Part shown: positions 26,371 to 35,071 of the stretch, one piece after another
Layout of the letters: the number at the start of each line of letters is the position of its first letter
Numbering within the stretch: the stretch's first letter is position 1
Source of the DNA: Gelidibacter algens
GTDB taxonomy: Bacteria; Bacteroidota; Bacteroidia; Flavobacteriales; Flavobacteriaceae
NCBI RefSeq assembly: GCF_001678675.1
Contig: NZ_LZRN01000006.1
Location: forward strand, 1-64,000
Length of the DNA stretch: 64,000 nt
Direction: 5' to 3'
Notes under the pieces: model-generated
What the model was told of the DNA's origin: nothing
What the model saw: only the letters and a program-made list of their open reading frames with translations
Database searches by the model: none
Translations under genes and position numbers: made by a program

Positions 26371-28860
26371 ATGAAAAAACTACTCTTATTACTAACCCTC
26401 ATTGGTTCTTTTGTGGTCAACGCACAAGAAATGGGAACCGTTAGTGGATTAATTACTGACGCTGACGGTATGCCATTGTCTGGAGCAACGGTGTCTATTA
26501 AAATTTTGGACAAAGGCGCCATGACCGATTTTGATGGACGCTATACCATCGAAAATGTACAAGTAGGCTCTTACAATGTAGCTGTGTCTTACATTGGCTA
26601 CGAGACAACCACCAAAAGTATTTTGGTCGTTTCCGGGCAAACAACCCAAGTGGATGCTTCACTAAAAGGTTCTGATACCGTTTTGGATGAAGTGATCCTG
26701 ACAGCAAACAAACAACCCCAAAAAATTACGGATGTTCCTGCTACTGTTAACGTGATCCGTGCAGTAGATATTCAGGAGTTTCCAAGTTTTAATATTGGAG
26801 AATTGGCAGCACGACAAAAAGGTGTTGACTTTGTAAGAAGTGGGGTATTGGGCACTGGTATTAATATCAGAGGTTTTAACTCGGCCTTCAATTCAAAAAA
26901 TCTTCAGGTTACTGATGACCGCTTGTCTACTTTAATTGCCACTGGATTGCCACTAGGCTCTTTTTCTACCATAACTAAGGATGATATTGAACGTGTTGAA
27001 ATCCTTCTTGGTCCTAATGGAACGCTCTACGGGCCTAATGCACACAACGGATTGGTAAGTACCATCACCAAAGACCCGAGAAAATCTGAAGGAACAACCT
27101 TCGCTATTGGTGCAGGAAATCAAAACGTGCTTACCGCAAGATTGAGACATGCCCAAATAATTGATGATAAATTTGCCTATAAATTCCATTTTGAAAGATC
27201 TCAAGGTACAGAGTTCGATTATGTAGACAGTGTTTATGTTGGAACAACAGCCTATAAAGAACTCGATTTAGATCGTGATTTTGATTCGCAAAAATATGGT
27301 GCGTCCTTATTCTACAAGCCAACCAAAGGATCTGAGTTGATTGGATATTATGGACATAGCAATAGTAATAATATTGGTGTTACCAGTGCTGGTCGTAACC
27401 AAATTAAAGATTGGAGCATTGATGTTGCACAGGTTAAATTTGTGTCTAAAAACTTTTTTGCTAACACGTATTATACTTGGAGTAATACAGAAGATACCTA
27501 TGCCATTAACCAACGTACCCAGAATTACGTCTCGTTTATTAACAATGGGTTCTCTGAGCAAGAAGCTCGCGAACGTTCGTTTTCAGAACAATGGTTTCCT
27601 ACAGGCCCAGGCACAGGCATTGTATTGCAACGGGGCGCGCTATTTAAAGATGACTCAAGACGTTTCAATGCTGAAGGACAGTACAATAACAATTGGGATG
27701 CGTTCTTTTTAACCTTAGGTGCACAATACCAAAGGGATATGGCAGACTCCAAAGGCACGTATCTTTTAGATGAAGGCGGGATAGATTTGGACCAAACCGG
27801 TGTTTACGCCCAAATGGAATACAAACTGGAAGAAACAGGTTGGGGATTCTTGGCAGGTGGACGCTTGGATAATCATGATTTATACGGTTCCAACTTCATA
27901 CCAAAATTAGCAATTACCAAAAAAGTAAATAATGGCACTTTCAGAATCACTTATGGTAAAGGCATTGCCGTGCCATCGATTTTGAATCTTAAAGGAAAAT
28001 TATTTGGCGGATTGGTATTAGGAAACGGCGAAGGATTTACATTGACGGATGGTACAAAAATCCCAAAATTGGATGTAGAAACCATCAACTCTTATGAGAT
28101 TGGGTACAAGGGCAAATTATCAGACAAGTTATTTATTGATACCAATGCCTATTATAACCGATCTGATAATTTTATCAGTCCACTGGTCAACGTTGCAGAT
28201 GCTGCCAATGGCAATAATGTGACCTTCGTTGGCGACAAACCAATTGGGGAGGTCGTTGAAGGTTCTAATGGCGCTTTTGTATTGACATACCTAAACTTTG
28301 GTAATGTAGATACGTACGGAGTAGATGTTGGCTTAAACTATTATTTTGATGATAGTTTCAGAGCGGTGTTCAACTATTCATACTTTGGTCGTAATCTTGA
28401 TAAAGAAGACCTTGCCAACGACGGAAATTTAGATGGCAAAGTGTTGGAAAGTGAGTTGCCAATCAATACCCCAAACAACAAGTTCAGTTTAGGATTCCAC
28501 TACAATAAAGGCAACTTTTATGGCGCCATTTATGGACGTTATGTGCAGAAGTATGATTTCTTTTCAGGAATCAATATCGCTGCTGAAACACAGGATTTAG
28601 ATGGCGATGGTGTTAATGAAATTGTTGAAAATGCACGTAACGGTAGAACATGGAACTATGGCCAATTAGGAGGTTTCACAGTAGATGCCAATGCAGGTTA
28701 CAATTTTTCAGACAGCCTATCTTTAGGGGTGAGTATCACCAACTTATTTAATGCAGAAGTGAGAGAGTTTGTAGCTTCGCCAGTAATCTCAACATTGATT
28801 TCTTTCGAGTTAAAATACAATATCAACTTCTTTAAAAACAAGTCAGTAGCAACCAATTAA
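26371..28860 (+). CDS. TonB-dependent outer membrane receptor
   Basis: 829 aa. Signal peptide (ends near VNAQ), a CarboxypepD_reg-like beta sandwich at about 23-107 (GLITDADGMPLSGATV, IGYETTTKS), a plug domain at about 110-225 (QKITDVPATVNVIRA, IERVEILLGPNGTLYGPNA, cited in two parts) and a 22-strand barrel ending in ISFELKYNINFF. No SusD partner is next to it, so it is a stand-alone transporter, not a starch-utilisation-type pair. It probably imports the substrate that the flanking hydrolases act on. A 158-bp gap precedes it, so it may have its own promoter. Confidence 0.93.
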   Translation: MKKLLLLLTLIGSFVVNAQEMGTVSGLITDADGMPLSGATVSIKILDKGAMTDFDGRYTIENVQVGSYNVAVSYIGYETTTKSILVVSGQTTQVDASLKGSDTVLDEVILTANKQPQKITDVPATVNVIRAVDIQEFPSFNIGELAARQKGVDFVRSGVLGTGINIRGFNSAFNSKNLQVTDDRLSTLIATGLPLGSFSTITKDDIERVEILLGPNGTLYGPNAHNGLVSTITKDPRKSEGTTFAIGAGNQNVLTARLRHAQIIDDKFAYKFHFERSQGTEFDYVDSVYVGTTAYKELDLDRDFDSQKYGASLFYKPTKGSELIGYYGHSNSNNIGVTSAGRNQIKDWSIDVAQVKFVSKNFFANTYYTWSNTEDTYAINQRTQNYVSFINNGFSEQEARERSFSEQWFPTGPGTGIVLQRGALFKDDSRRFNAEGQYNNNWDAFFLTLGAQYQRDMADSKGTYLLDEGGIDLDQTGVYAQMEYKLEETGWGFLAGGRLDNHDLYGSNFIPKLAITKKVNNGTFRITYGKGIAVPSILNLKGKLFGGLVLGNGEGFTLTDGTKIPKLDVETINSYEIGYKGKLSDKLFIDTNAYYNRSDNFISPLVNVADAANGNNVTFVGDKPIGEVVEGSNGAFVLTYLNFGNVDTYGVDVGLNYYFDDSFRAVFNYSYFGRNLDKEDLANDGNLDGKVLESELPINTPNNKFSLGFHYNKGNFYGAIYGRYVQKYDFFSGINIAAETQDLDGDGVNEIVENARNGRTWNYGQLGGFTVDANAGYNFSDSLSLGVSITNLFNAEVREFVASPVISTLISFELKYNINFFKNKSVATN

Positions 28861-28871
28861 GTTTCTTGACC

Positions 28872-29654
28872 ATGTCCAAAATACAAGTGAATACTATAGA
28901 GCTTGATTATGAAGATTATGGAAAAGGAAACGTACTGCTCCTGCTTCATGGTTTAGGATCATCAAAAAAAGATTGGGACTCACAAGTCCCTTTCTTTTCT
29001 AAAACACACCGCGTTATTACTTTAGACTTAAGAGGTCATGGCGCTTCAACAAAGCCTACAGATGCTTATGGCGTTGGGTTGATGACTGAAGATGTCAAGG
29101 CATTCTTAGACCAGTTACACATCAAAAAGGCGACGTTTGTAGGGTTTTCAATGGGTGGTGCTGTGGCATTTCAAATGGCGGCCAGCTATCCAGAATATGT
29201 AGAAAATTTGGTCATTGTCAATAGTGGCCCCGATTTTAATGATATGGGCAGCATCGGTGAAGACCTCTTAAATAGCAGGACCCACTTTTTGGAGACGAAG
29301 GGATTGACATTATTGGCAAAGGAGATTTCTTTTAATATGTTTCCTGAAGATCATCAAGTCGATTTGAGAAATGCTTTTGAAACACGCTGCAAAAACAATG
29401 ATTACAATGCCTATTACCAATCTTTTGTGACCTTGATGGATTGGGGTTTGGGCAATCAATTGGAACACATTAAAGCAAGAACGCTAGTGGTCGCTTCAGA
29501 TATGGATTACACACCCATTGCGTTCAAGGAAGCCTATGTTGAAAGAATGCAAAACGCCAGATTGACTCTTATAGAAAACTCCAGACATGGCGTGGTGATC
29601 GATCAACCAGATGCTTTTAACACCGCACTCGAAAAATTTTTAAAAGATGAATAA
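28872..29654 (+). CDS. Cytoplasmic alpha/beta hydrolase
   Basis: 260 aa from ATG 28872 (the TTG at 28866 is less likely). No signal peptide. LLLLHGLGSSKKDWD (oxyanion loop), LDLRGHGAS, the nucleophile elbow GFSMGGA near residue 94, DMDYTP (acid region) and SRHGVVIDQP (His). It is of the same broad family as the exported hydrolase of this operon but clearly different in sequence, so it may finish intracellular cleavage of short oligomers or esters. It lies 11 bp after the receptor gene and overlaps the next gene by 8 bp. Confidence 0.87.
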   Translation: MSKIQVNTIELDYEDYGKGNVLLLLHGLGSSKKDWDSQVPFFSKTHRVITLDLRGHGASTKPTDAYGVGLMTEDVKAFLDQLHIKKATFVGFSMGGAVAFQMAASYPEYVENLVIVNSGPDFNDMGSIGEDLLNSRTHFLETKGLTLLAKEISFNMFPEDHQVDLRNAFETRCKNNDYNAYYQSFVTLMDWGLGNQLEHIKARTLVVASDMDYTPIAFKEAYVERMQNARLTLIENSRHGVVIDQPDAFNTALEKFLKDE

Positions 29655-30417
29655 AATCGTTCTTATTACAGGAAGTACCAGCGGTATTGGTCTGGCGATA
29701 GCTACTCAATTTGCGAAGGAAGGTTACAACATTATGTTTCATGGTTTAGAATCTAATGGCGATGACATTGCAAAAGAGATAGGAGAGAAGTATCAGGTGA
29801 AAGTGGCATTTTCCAAAGCCAATTTGCTTCAGTCAGAAGCTGTGGAAGGCTTGATTGCAGAAACCATAAGCACTTTCGGGCACTTGCACGTGTTAGTCAA
29901 TAATGCAGGGATCCAATTTGTGTCGCCCATAGAAGATTTTCCAAATGCTAAGTATGAAACTATCATCGCCATCAATATGAATGCGGTTTTTTATGCCTCG
30001 AAAGCGGCCTGGAACCAGATGAAAACACAACAATTTGGTAGGATTATCAATATTTCCTCCGTCCACGGATTGAGAGCTTCAGAGTTCAAATCAGCTTATG
30101 TGGCCGCAAAACACGGTGTGATCGGGATGACCAAAGTATTAGCGCTAGAAGGTGCACCATTTAATATTACTTGCAATGCCATCTGTCCGGGCTATGTCAA
30201 AACGCCATTGGTTGAAGGTCAGATAAAAGACCAAGCCAAAGCCCATCATATGACAGCAGATGAGGTAGTGCAAAAGGTCATGCTTAAAAAGCAGGCCGTC
30301 AAACAATTTATACCTGTTGAAGCCATTGCTGACATGGCGCTATTGCTGGCTAAAGAGTCGTCGACAACCATCACAGGAACGTCGTTTGCTTTAGATGGGG
30401 GTTGGAGTGCGCAATAA
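29647..30417 (+). CDS. bdhA: 3-hydroxybutyrate dehydrogenase (SDR)
   Basis: 256 aa SDR: TGSTSGIGLAIA near residue 8, VNNAGIQFVSPIEDFP near 88, catalytic Ser in INISSVHG, YVAAKHGV with the Tyr-Lys pair near 153-157, and CPGYVKTPLVEGQI near 185. The last two stretches, together with IQFVSPIE, are characteristic of D-3-hydroxybutyrate dehydrogenase, which oxidises 3-hydroxybutyrate to acetoacetate with NAD+. It is the last gene of the operon. Another SDR with hydroxyacid specificity cannot be excluded, but this is the best reading. Confidence 0.85.
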   Translation: MNKIVLITGSTSGIGLAIATQFAKEGYNIMFHGLESNGDDIAKEIGEKYQVKVAFSKANLLQSEAVEGLIAETISTFGHLHVLVNNAGIQFVSPIEDFPNAKYETIIAINMNAVFYASKAAWNQMKTQQFGRIINISSVHGLRASEFKSAYVAAKHGVIGMTKVLALEGAPFNITCNAICPGYVKTPLVEGQIKDQAKAHHMTADEVVQKVMLKKQAVKQFIPVEAIADMALLLAKESSTTITGTSFALDGGWSAQ

Positions 30418-30466
30418 ATAAAACCCAATAATAAGGTTAAAGAATTCATATTTGAATTAGTTGATA

Positions 30467-30510
30467 GAAACTCCTCGATGGTTATGCTTCGGGGTTTCTT
30501 GTTTTTTTAC
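30467..30510 (+). terminator. Probable terminator of the 3-hydroxybutyrate operon
   Basis: An imperfect hairpin (GAAACTCCTCGA with TCGGGGTTTC) is followed by TTGTTTTTTT. It lies 50 bp after the dehydrogenase stop. Confidence 0.55.
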
Positions 30511-30918
30511 CCTGCCGTCTTTAAACTCTTTCCGGAGCTTAATCCAGCTCCTTTTGAAGGAGGAGTGGCTTCTGCTTCCACAGAGAAGCATAAGCCAGCT
30601 GGTTTTAAAATGTCGTATGGATTATTAAACTTCTTAGTCTCTAAGTTTCGTGAAGGACTTGGTTCTTGAAAATGCCCCCTGACCTATCCGTAGCTTTTCG
30701 AAGCAGTCACATAAACCTCCTGACTCCATACTTCGGGCTTCAAGCTTCTAGCTTTTTCTATAACTTTCAATAAAATTCACCAAACTGATTTCCAATAGGT
30801 TGCCAATCCTTTCAGTATTTATATTTTATAAAAAAATAATAAGCAACTCTAATTAAAATTTTACTATGGATTATTTTTTATAAATTCGTTATAATTGAAC
30901 TCAACTAAACTACCCACA
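30511..30918. other. About 400-bp gene-free stretch with small hairpins
   Basis: Contains short inverted repeats, for example GGAGCT...AGCTCC at 30533-30550, in otherwise unremarkable DNA. A 63-codon open frame here shows no protein-like features. It must include the promoter of the gene at 30919. Confidence 0.4.
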
Positions 30919-31296
30919 ATGGAAATCACTGACTATATCCTTATTATATTAAAACTAATAGTAGGAATAAGTATTTTAAACGTCTGGTTGGTACAGCCTA
31001 ACAAGGCCACAAAATGGAGGGGAGGCAATGCCAAAACAATTGTTGAAGAATTTGAGGTGTATGGGCTTTCTAAAACATTTTGTTACGTTATAGGTTTTTT
31101 GAAGGTAAGTTTATCTTTGCTATTGCTGGCATCCATTTGGTTTGAGAGTTTGACAGGGTATGCCAGTTCAGGTTTGGCTCTTTTATTATTAGGCTCAATT
31201 ATTATGCATATTAAGATCAAAGACCCGATGTACAAATCGGTTCCAGCCACTTTATTTCTTCTGATGAATATTGCCATTGCGCTTTTAGCAGCTTAA
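30919..31296 (+). CDS. DoxX-like integral membrane protein
   Basis: 125 aa from ATG 30919 (MEITDYILIILKL). Four hydrophobic helices. HIKIKDPMYKSVPATLFLLM, near residue 95-115, matches the conserved last-helix region of DoxX/DoxD-like proteins. WLVQPNKATKWRGGNAK after helix 1 is the usual loop. Function in this family is poorly defined (some are subunits of quinone oxidoreductases). It converges on a paralog, and the two stop codons overlap at TTAA (31293-31296). Confidence 0.75.
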   Translation: MEITDYILIILKLIVGISILNVWLVQPNKATKWRGGNAKTIVEEFEVYGLSKTFCYVIGFLKVSLSLLLLASIWFESLTGYASSGLALLLLGSIIMHIKIKDPMYKSVPATLFLLMNIAIALLAA

Positions 31297-31643
31297 AAGT
31301 ATTTTGAAATTGTTTTAATAGCAATCAGCAGGTTGATCGCCGCAAAAGTAAACGCTGGTGACGATTTGATGAAATTATCTTTAATTTTAAGTCGCACAAT
31401 AAATCCGGCAAGCATCAACATACTCAATCCTATGGAAGCCACGAGCAATATGATTGGGCTAACATAGAGACCTACCAGCAAGCCGATGGCTCCCAAAAGT
31501 TGTAAATATCCCGTTAAACGTCTATACTGTGGTAAGCTATAGCGCATAAACTCTGATTTGATAAATTCTGAATAAAAGCAATTGATTCCGAAGTAGACGA
31601 ATGCCAAGCTAGAAAACCAGGTTAGTGCGGTGAGTAAATCCAA
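31293..31643 (-). CDS. DoxX family membrane protein, convergent paralog
   Basis: 116 aa, four hydrophobic helices. RLKIKDNFIKSSPAFTFAAI corresponds to the HIKIKDPMYKSVPATLF stretch of the gene facing it, so the two are paralogs. The start MDLLTALTWFSSLAF places helix 1 normally. The gene is monocistronic with its promoter between 31644 and 31896. Substrate or partner unknown. Confidence 0.78.
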   Translation of the reverse strand: MDLLTALTWFSSLAFVYFGINCFYSEFIKSEFMRYSLPQYRRLTGYLQLLGAIGLLVGLYVSPIILLVASIGLSMLMLAGFIVRLKIKDNFIKSSPAFTFAAINLLIAIKTISKYF

Positions 31644-31862
31644 AAGTTTTAATCAAAGATACAAAATTGTACAAGGAAATGTCATGAAAGTGGCTATTCC
31701 ATTGTAATTCGAGTTCCTCTTTTTTAAGCCCTTTCGTTGGTGTTCTTATGGAAGTGCAGGAGGGAAGCATAATGGAATGAAATGGAATAAAAGTTATAAA
31801 GCATTGAACCAAAATTGTAGTTTTTTGGACTAAAAGCACAATCATTTAATTTTAAGTTGTTT

Positions 31863-31870
31863 TAGTTTTG
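31863..31870 (+). promoter_or_regulatory. Candidate -7 box before the DUF4242 gene
   Basis: TAGTTTTG fits TANNTTTG and lies 26 bp before the ATG at 31897. No clear -33 TTTG at the standard distance was found. Confidence 0.4.
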
Positions 31871-31896
31871 AAGTATGAACATTTAAAACATAGATC

Positions 31897-32265
31897 ATGA
31901 AAACAATCAAATTAGTTTTAATCCTTCTTGTATTTACTCTAAATTATGCACAAGCACAAAATCAAACAACCTCTGAAAACAATAGCCTTATGAAAACTTA
32001 TGTGATCGAACGTATTATTCCAGGAGCAGGAGACTTAACGGTAGAACAACTAAAAGGAATCTCTCAAACGTCCTGTTCTGTACTGGAAGAAATGGGACCA
32101 AAAATTGAATGGCAACAAAGTTATGTTACAGGAGATAAAGTGTACTGTGTTTACAAAGCAGAAAATATCACATTAATTGAGGAGCATGCTAAAAAAGGAG
32201 GATTTCCTGCAAATTCGATAAGTGAAGTTAAAACTATAATTAGTCCTGCAACGGCTAAACTATAG
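31897..32265 (+). CDS. Exported DUF4242 (nickel-binding-like) protein
   Basis: 122 aa. A signal peptide (MKTIKLVLILLVFTLNYAQA) is followed by one DUF4242 domain: TYVIERIIPGAGDLTVEQL, IEWQQSYVTGDKVYCVYKAE and EEHAKKGGFPANSISEV. The family has a ferredoxin-like fold; the Streptomyces member SCO4226 binds nickel. Export is notable since most members are cytoplasmic. The next gene encodes a regulator that begins with the same domain, so the two may bind the same ligand. It has its own terminator 20 bp after its stop. Confidence 0.8.
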   Translation: MKTIKLVLILLVFTLNYAQAQNQTTSENNSLMKTYVIERIIPGAGDLTVEQLKGISQTSCSVLEEMGPKIEWQQSYVTGDKVYCVYKAENITLIEEHAKKGGFPANSISEVKTIISPATAKL

Positions 32266-32284
32266 TTTTAAATTTGCAATCATC

Positions 32285-32315
32285 AAGAAGCTATCTGTCT
32301 CACAGGTAGCTTCTT
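32285..32315 (+). terminator. Hairpin terminator between the DUF4242 gene and the fusion regulator
   Basis: A 13-bp stem (AAGAAGCTATCTG with CAGGTAGCTTCTT, one G-T pair), loop TCTCA. The following T-run is weak (TTCTTATATT). Confidence 0.65.
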
Positions 32316-32354
32316 ATATTCTAAAAATGATTATCTTTCCTAAAAGATAATCAA

Positions 32355-33452
32355 ATGCCAATATATATGGATTTTCATGATTTGCCTGATGGTGTTACGG
32401 CGGCACATATTGCAGAAATGCATCAAGCAGATTTAAAAATTGAACATAAATATAAGTGTCGTGGATTAACCTATTGGTGTGATGAAAGACGCCAAACCGC
32501 TTTTTGCTTAATAGAGGCTCCCAATGAACAAGCCATTAAAGAACTCCATGAAAAATCTCACGGAGCTGTACCACAACGCATTATTGAAGTTAATGACATA
32601 CTCGTTGAATCGTTTTTAGGTCGAATTCAAGATCCTGAAAACCCGCAAAACACAAAACTTAATATTATAAACGATTCCGCATTTAGGATTTTAATGGTTG
32701 TAAATATCAAAAAGCAGGAATTAAGAACTGAAAATATAGACATATTGCAAGCCGCTCTTAGAGGTTATAATAAATCAATACTTAACATTGCCATCAACCA
32801 TAAAGGACGTGTTGTTAAACAAGTAGCAAATTCATTTCTAATATCATTTACAAGTGTTGCAAATGCCGTGGAAAGTGCTATTAAAATTCAAGAATTGTAT
32901 AATTGTGTCATTACCCCAGATGTCGAATTTAAGATTGGAATAAGTGCCGGAATTCCTGTAACAGCTAAAGAAAGCATTTTTGAAACATCTATACAAGAAG
33001 CCAACTATCTGTCTTATGTTACTAACGGAAAAATAATAGTATCACCAGAAGTTGAAGATTTATATGAGCATGAAACTCAAAGCAATCCAATTAAGATAAG
33101 GGGCGTCATTGCATTAAATACTACAGACATGGAGTTCTTAATTCGCCTATTTGAATATACCGAGAAGGTATGGACAAATTCAAATATAACCGTTGTTGAT
33201 TATTATAAGAATTTAGGTTATAGTAAATCAAAATTGTATCGCACCATGATGTCTATAATGGGTCAGTCTCCTAACTACTTTTTAAGAGATTACAGACTGA
33301 ATAAAGCGCTTGAATTATTAGACAGACACCTCTCAAATATTTCTGAAATTGCTGATCAAACAGGATTTAGTAGCCCATCGTATTTTTCAAAATGTTTTCA
33401 GGATACTTATGGGATATTACCATCTACTTATGTTAAGCAACTAGCTTATTAG
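32355..33452 (+). CDS. DUF4242 / degenerate nucleotide cyclase / AraC fusion regulator, copy 1
   Basis: 365 aa, three parts. Residues 1-90 are DUF4242 (MPIYMDFHDLPDG, CRGLTYWCDERRQTAFCL). Residues about 108-240 follow the class III nucleotidyl cyclase pattern (FRILMVVNI, GRVVKQVANSFLISFTSV, AVESAIKIQEL, FKIGISAGIPV), but the metal-binding Asp after strand 1 and other catalytic residues are absent, so it should be inactive and act as a sensor or dimeriser. Residues about 268-362 are an AraC HTH pair (ISEIADQTGFSSPSYFSKCF). Cytoplasmic. A second copy lies at 53510. The likely target is the adjacent exported DUF4242 gene; ligand unknown. Confidence 0.85.
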   Translation: MPIYMDFHDLPDGVTAAHIAEMHQADLKIEHKYKCRGLTYWCDERRQTAFCLIEAPNEQAIKELHEKSHGAVPQRIIEVNDILVESFLGRIQDPENPQNTKLNIINDSAFRILMVVNIKKQELRTENIDILQAALRGYNKSILNIAINHKGRVVKQVANSFLISFTSVANAVESAIKIQELYNCVITPDVEFKIGISAGIPVTAKESIFETSIQEANYLSYVTNGKIIVSPEVEDLYEHETQSNPIKIRGVIALNTTDMEFLIRLFEYTEKVWTNSNITVVDYYKNLGYSKSKLYRTMMSIMGQSPNYFLRDYRLNKALELLDRHLSNISEIADQTGFSSPSYFSKCFQDTYGILPSTYVKQLAY

Positions 33453-33608
33453 ACTTTATTTCAAAATGCCAATCCGCATCTGAGATGATAGCTACCTGCT
33501 CTAAATAGGTTTTTATTTTTTTAAGGTCTGTCAATTCATGGCAACTGAACGCCGTTAAAATTCAATAGAAATCCCATGTAGGTGGGAAGCGTCATGCATG
33601 ACTGCCTT

Positions 33609-34355
33609 TTAACGCATCACCAAAGGCCCCAAAGTCTCCCAAACCGTATCCGCCAATATCTTATGGCCTTCCACATTAGGATGGATTCCATCACTTTGAT
33701 TGAGGGACGCAATGCCGCCCACATCTTTCAAAATAAAAGGAATAAATTCCACATTATTTTTTTCGGCCAAGTCTGCATAAAGTTCTCTGAATTCAGTGGT
33801 GTAATCCTGACCCATATTTGGAGGTAATTCCATCCCTGCAAGAATGATGGTGGTCTCGGGACTTTTTTCTTTCACCACATCAATAATCGCCTGCAAATTA
33901 GAACGCGTTTCAGATAGCGCTACGCCACGCAAGCCATCATTGGCGCCAAGTTCCAATAAAAACAAATCCACATTCTGTTTGATGACCCAATCAATCCGGC
34001 TTTTTCCACCAGCAGTCGTTTCACCACTAACGCCCGAATTGATCACCGTATAATTTAAATCCAACGAATCGATCTTTTGCTGCAATAGCGCTGGAAAGGC
34101 ATCGGCACTATCATCAAGTCCATAGCCCGCAGTAATACTATCCCCAAAACATAATATGGTTTTCGAACTTGTTTGTGTTGCCGCAGGAGCTTCAGTTTGT
34201 TCTACAGCCTGCTGGTCTTCCGTTGTTTTTTCAGATTTAGAATCGTCACAGGAGAACATAAATAGTGGGATCATAAAATAACAAAACTTTAAGAGTTTAT
34301 GCCTAAACGACGTTGGTAGATATGAATGCAATTGTTTATTTTGAGCGTTGAACAT
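33609..34355 (-). CDS. tesA: SGNH-family arylesterase/thioesterase lipoprotein (TesA-like)
   Basis: 248 aa. A hydrophobic leader with lipobox LFMFSC (Cys at about 35), a Glu/Gln/Thr-rich linker, then an SGNH hydrolase: block I FGDSITAGYG (Ser), block II SGVSGETTAGG (Gly), block III ELGANDGLRG (Asn) and block V SDGIHPNVEGH (Asp and His). TesA hydrolyses acyl thioesters and esters in the periplasm. It is divergent from an ABC gene pair, the same order as tesA-ybbA-ybbP in Escherichia coli. Only 26 bp separates the two start codons. Confidence 0.88.
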   Translation of the reverse strand: MFNAQNKQLHSYLPTSFRHKLLKFCYFMIPLFMFSCDDSKSEKTTEDQQAVEQTEAPAATQTSSKTILCFGDSITAGYGLDDSADAFPALLQQKIDSLDLNYTVINSGVSGETTAGGKSRIDWVIKQNVDLFLLELGANDGLRGVALSETRSNLQAIIDVVKEKSPETTIILAGMELPPNMGQDYTTEFRELYADLAEKNNVEFIPFILKDVGGIASLNQSDGIHPNVEGHKILADTVWETLGPLVMR

Positions 34356-34381
34356 AAGTCGCTATTTAAAATTAAAATTAG

Positions 34382-35071
34382 ATGTCAAAGATATTAAAGA
34401 TTACCGGGTTGGAAAAGACATATCCCAGTGGTAACAAACAATTAACGGTATTGCACGATATCTCCTTTGAGGTGGAACGCGGACAAACCTTTTCCATCGT
34501 AGGTCCTTCGGGAAGTGGGAAGACGACATTGCTTGGCCTTTGTGCTGGCTTGGATTCCCCAAATGCAGGCAGTGTGGAATTATGCGGACAGGATTTAAAT
34601 AACTTAAATGAAGACGAACGCGCCCAATTACGAAACAAGGAAGTGGGCTTCATCTTCCAGAATTTTCAATTGTTGCCAACATTGACCGCGCTTGAAAATG
34701 TAAGTGTGCCTTTGGAATTACAAGGCAATAAAGACGCCACAAAGAAGAGTAAGATTTTACTGGAAAAAGTAGGCTTGGGCGTCCGCATCCATCATTATCC
34801 GTCACAACTTTCTGGTGGTGAACAGCAACGGGTGGCATTGGCAAGAGCCTTCGCGAATGCACCGTCCATCTTATTTGCTGATGAACCTACCGGCAATTTA
34901 GATGCCGAAACCGGTGAGAAAGTGATTCAGTTATTGCTCGACCTCAATAAAGAAAATGGCACCACCTTGGTGATCATAACGCACGATTTGGAATTAGCCA
35001 ATCGCACCCAACAAATCTTGAAACTTAAGGGAGGAAAAATAGTAACCAACCAACCAACGACTGTCCTGTGA
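34382..35071 (+). CDS. ybbA: ABC transporter ATP-binding protein (YbbA/LolD-like)
   Basis: 229 aa ATPase: Walker [12 protein letters not shown] near residue 39, Q-loop [18 protein letters not shown], signature LSGGEQQR near 140, Walker [13 protein letters not shown] near 160 and switch His in ITHDLELA. It is of the LolD/MacB type that pairs with FtsX-like permeases. Its 3' end overlaps the permease gene by 4 bp. The system probably moves lipids or lipoproteins or acts as a mechanotransmitter; the substrate is unknown. gene symbol given by synteny with tesA. Confidence 0.9.
   Translation: MSKILKITGLEKTYPSGNKQLTVLHDISFEVERGQTFSIVGPSGSGKTTLLGLCAGLDSPNAGSVELCGQDLNNLNEDERAQLRNKEVGFIFQNFQLLPTLTALENVSVPLELQGNKDATKKSKILLEKVGLGVRIHHYPSQLSGGEQQRVALARAFANAPSILFADEPTGNLDAETGEKVIQLLLDLNKENGTTLVIITHDLELANRTQQILKLKGGKIVTNQPTTVL

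Noticed and set aside
30478-30669. 63-codon open frame after the dehydrogenase operon
   Set aside because: It overlaps the probable terminator and short hairpins, has no start context and no protein-like pattern.
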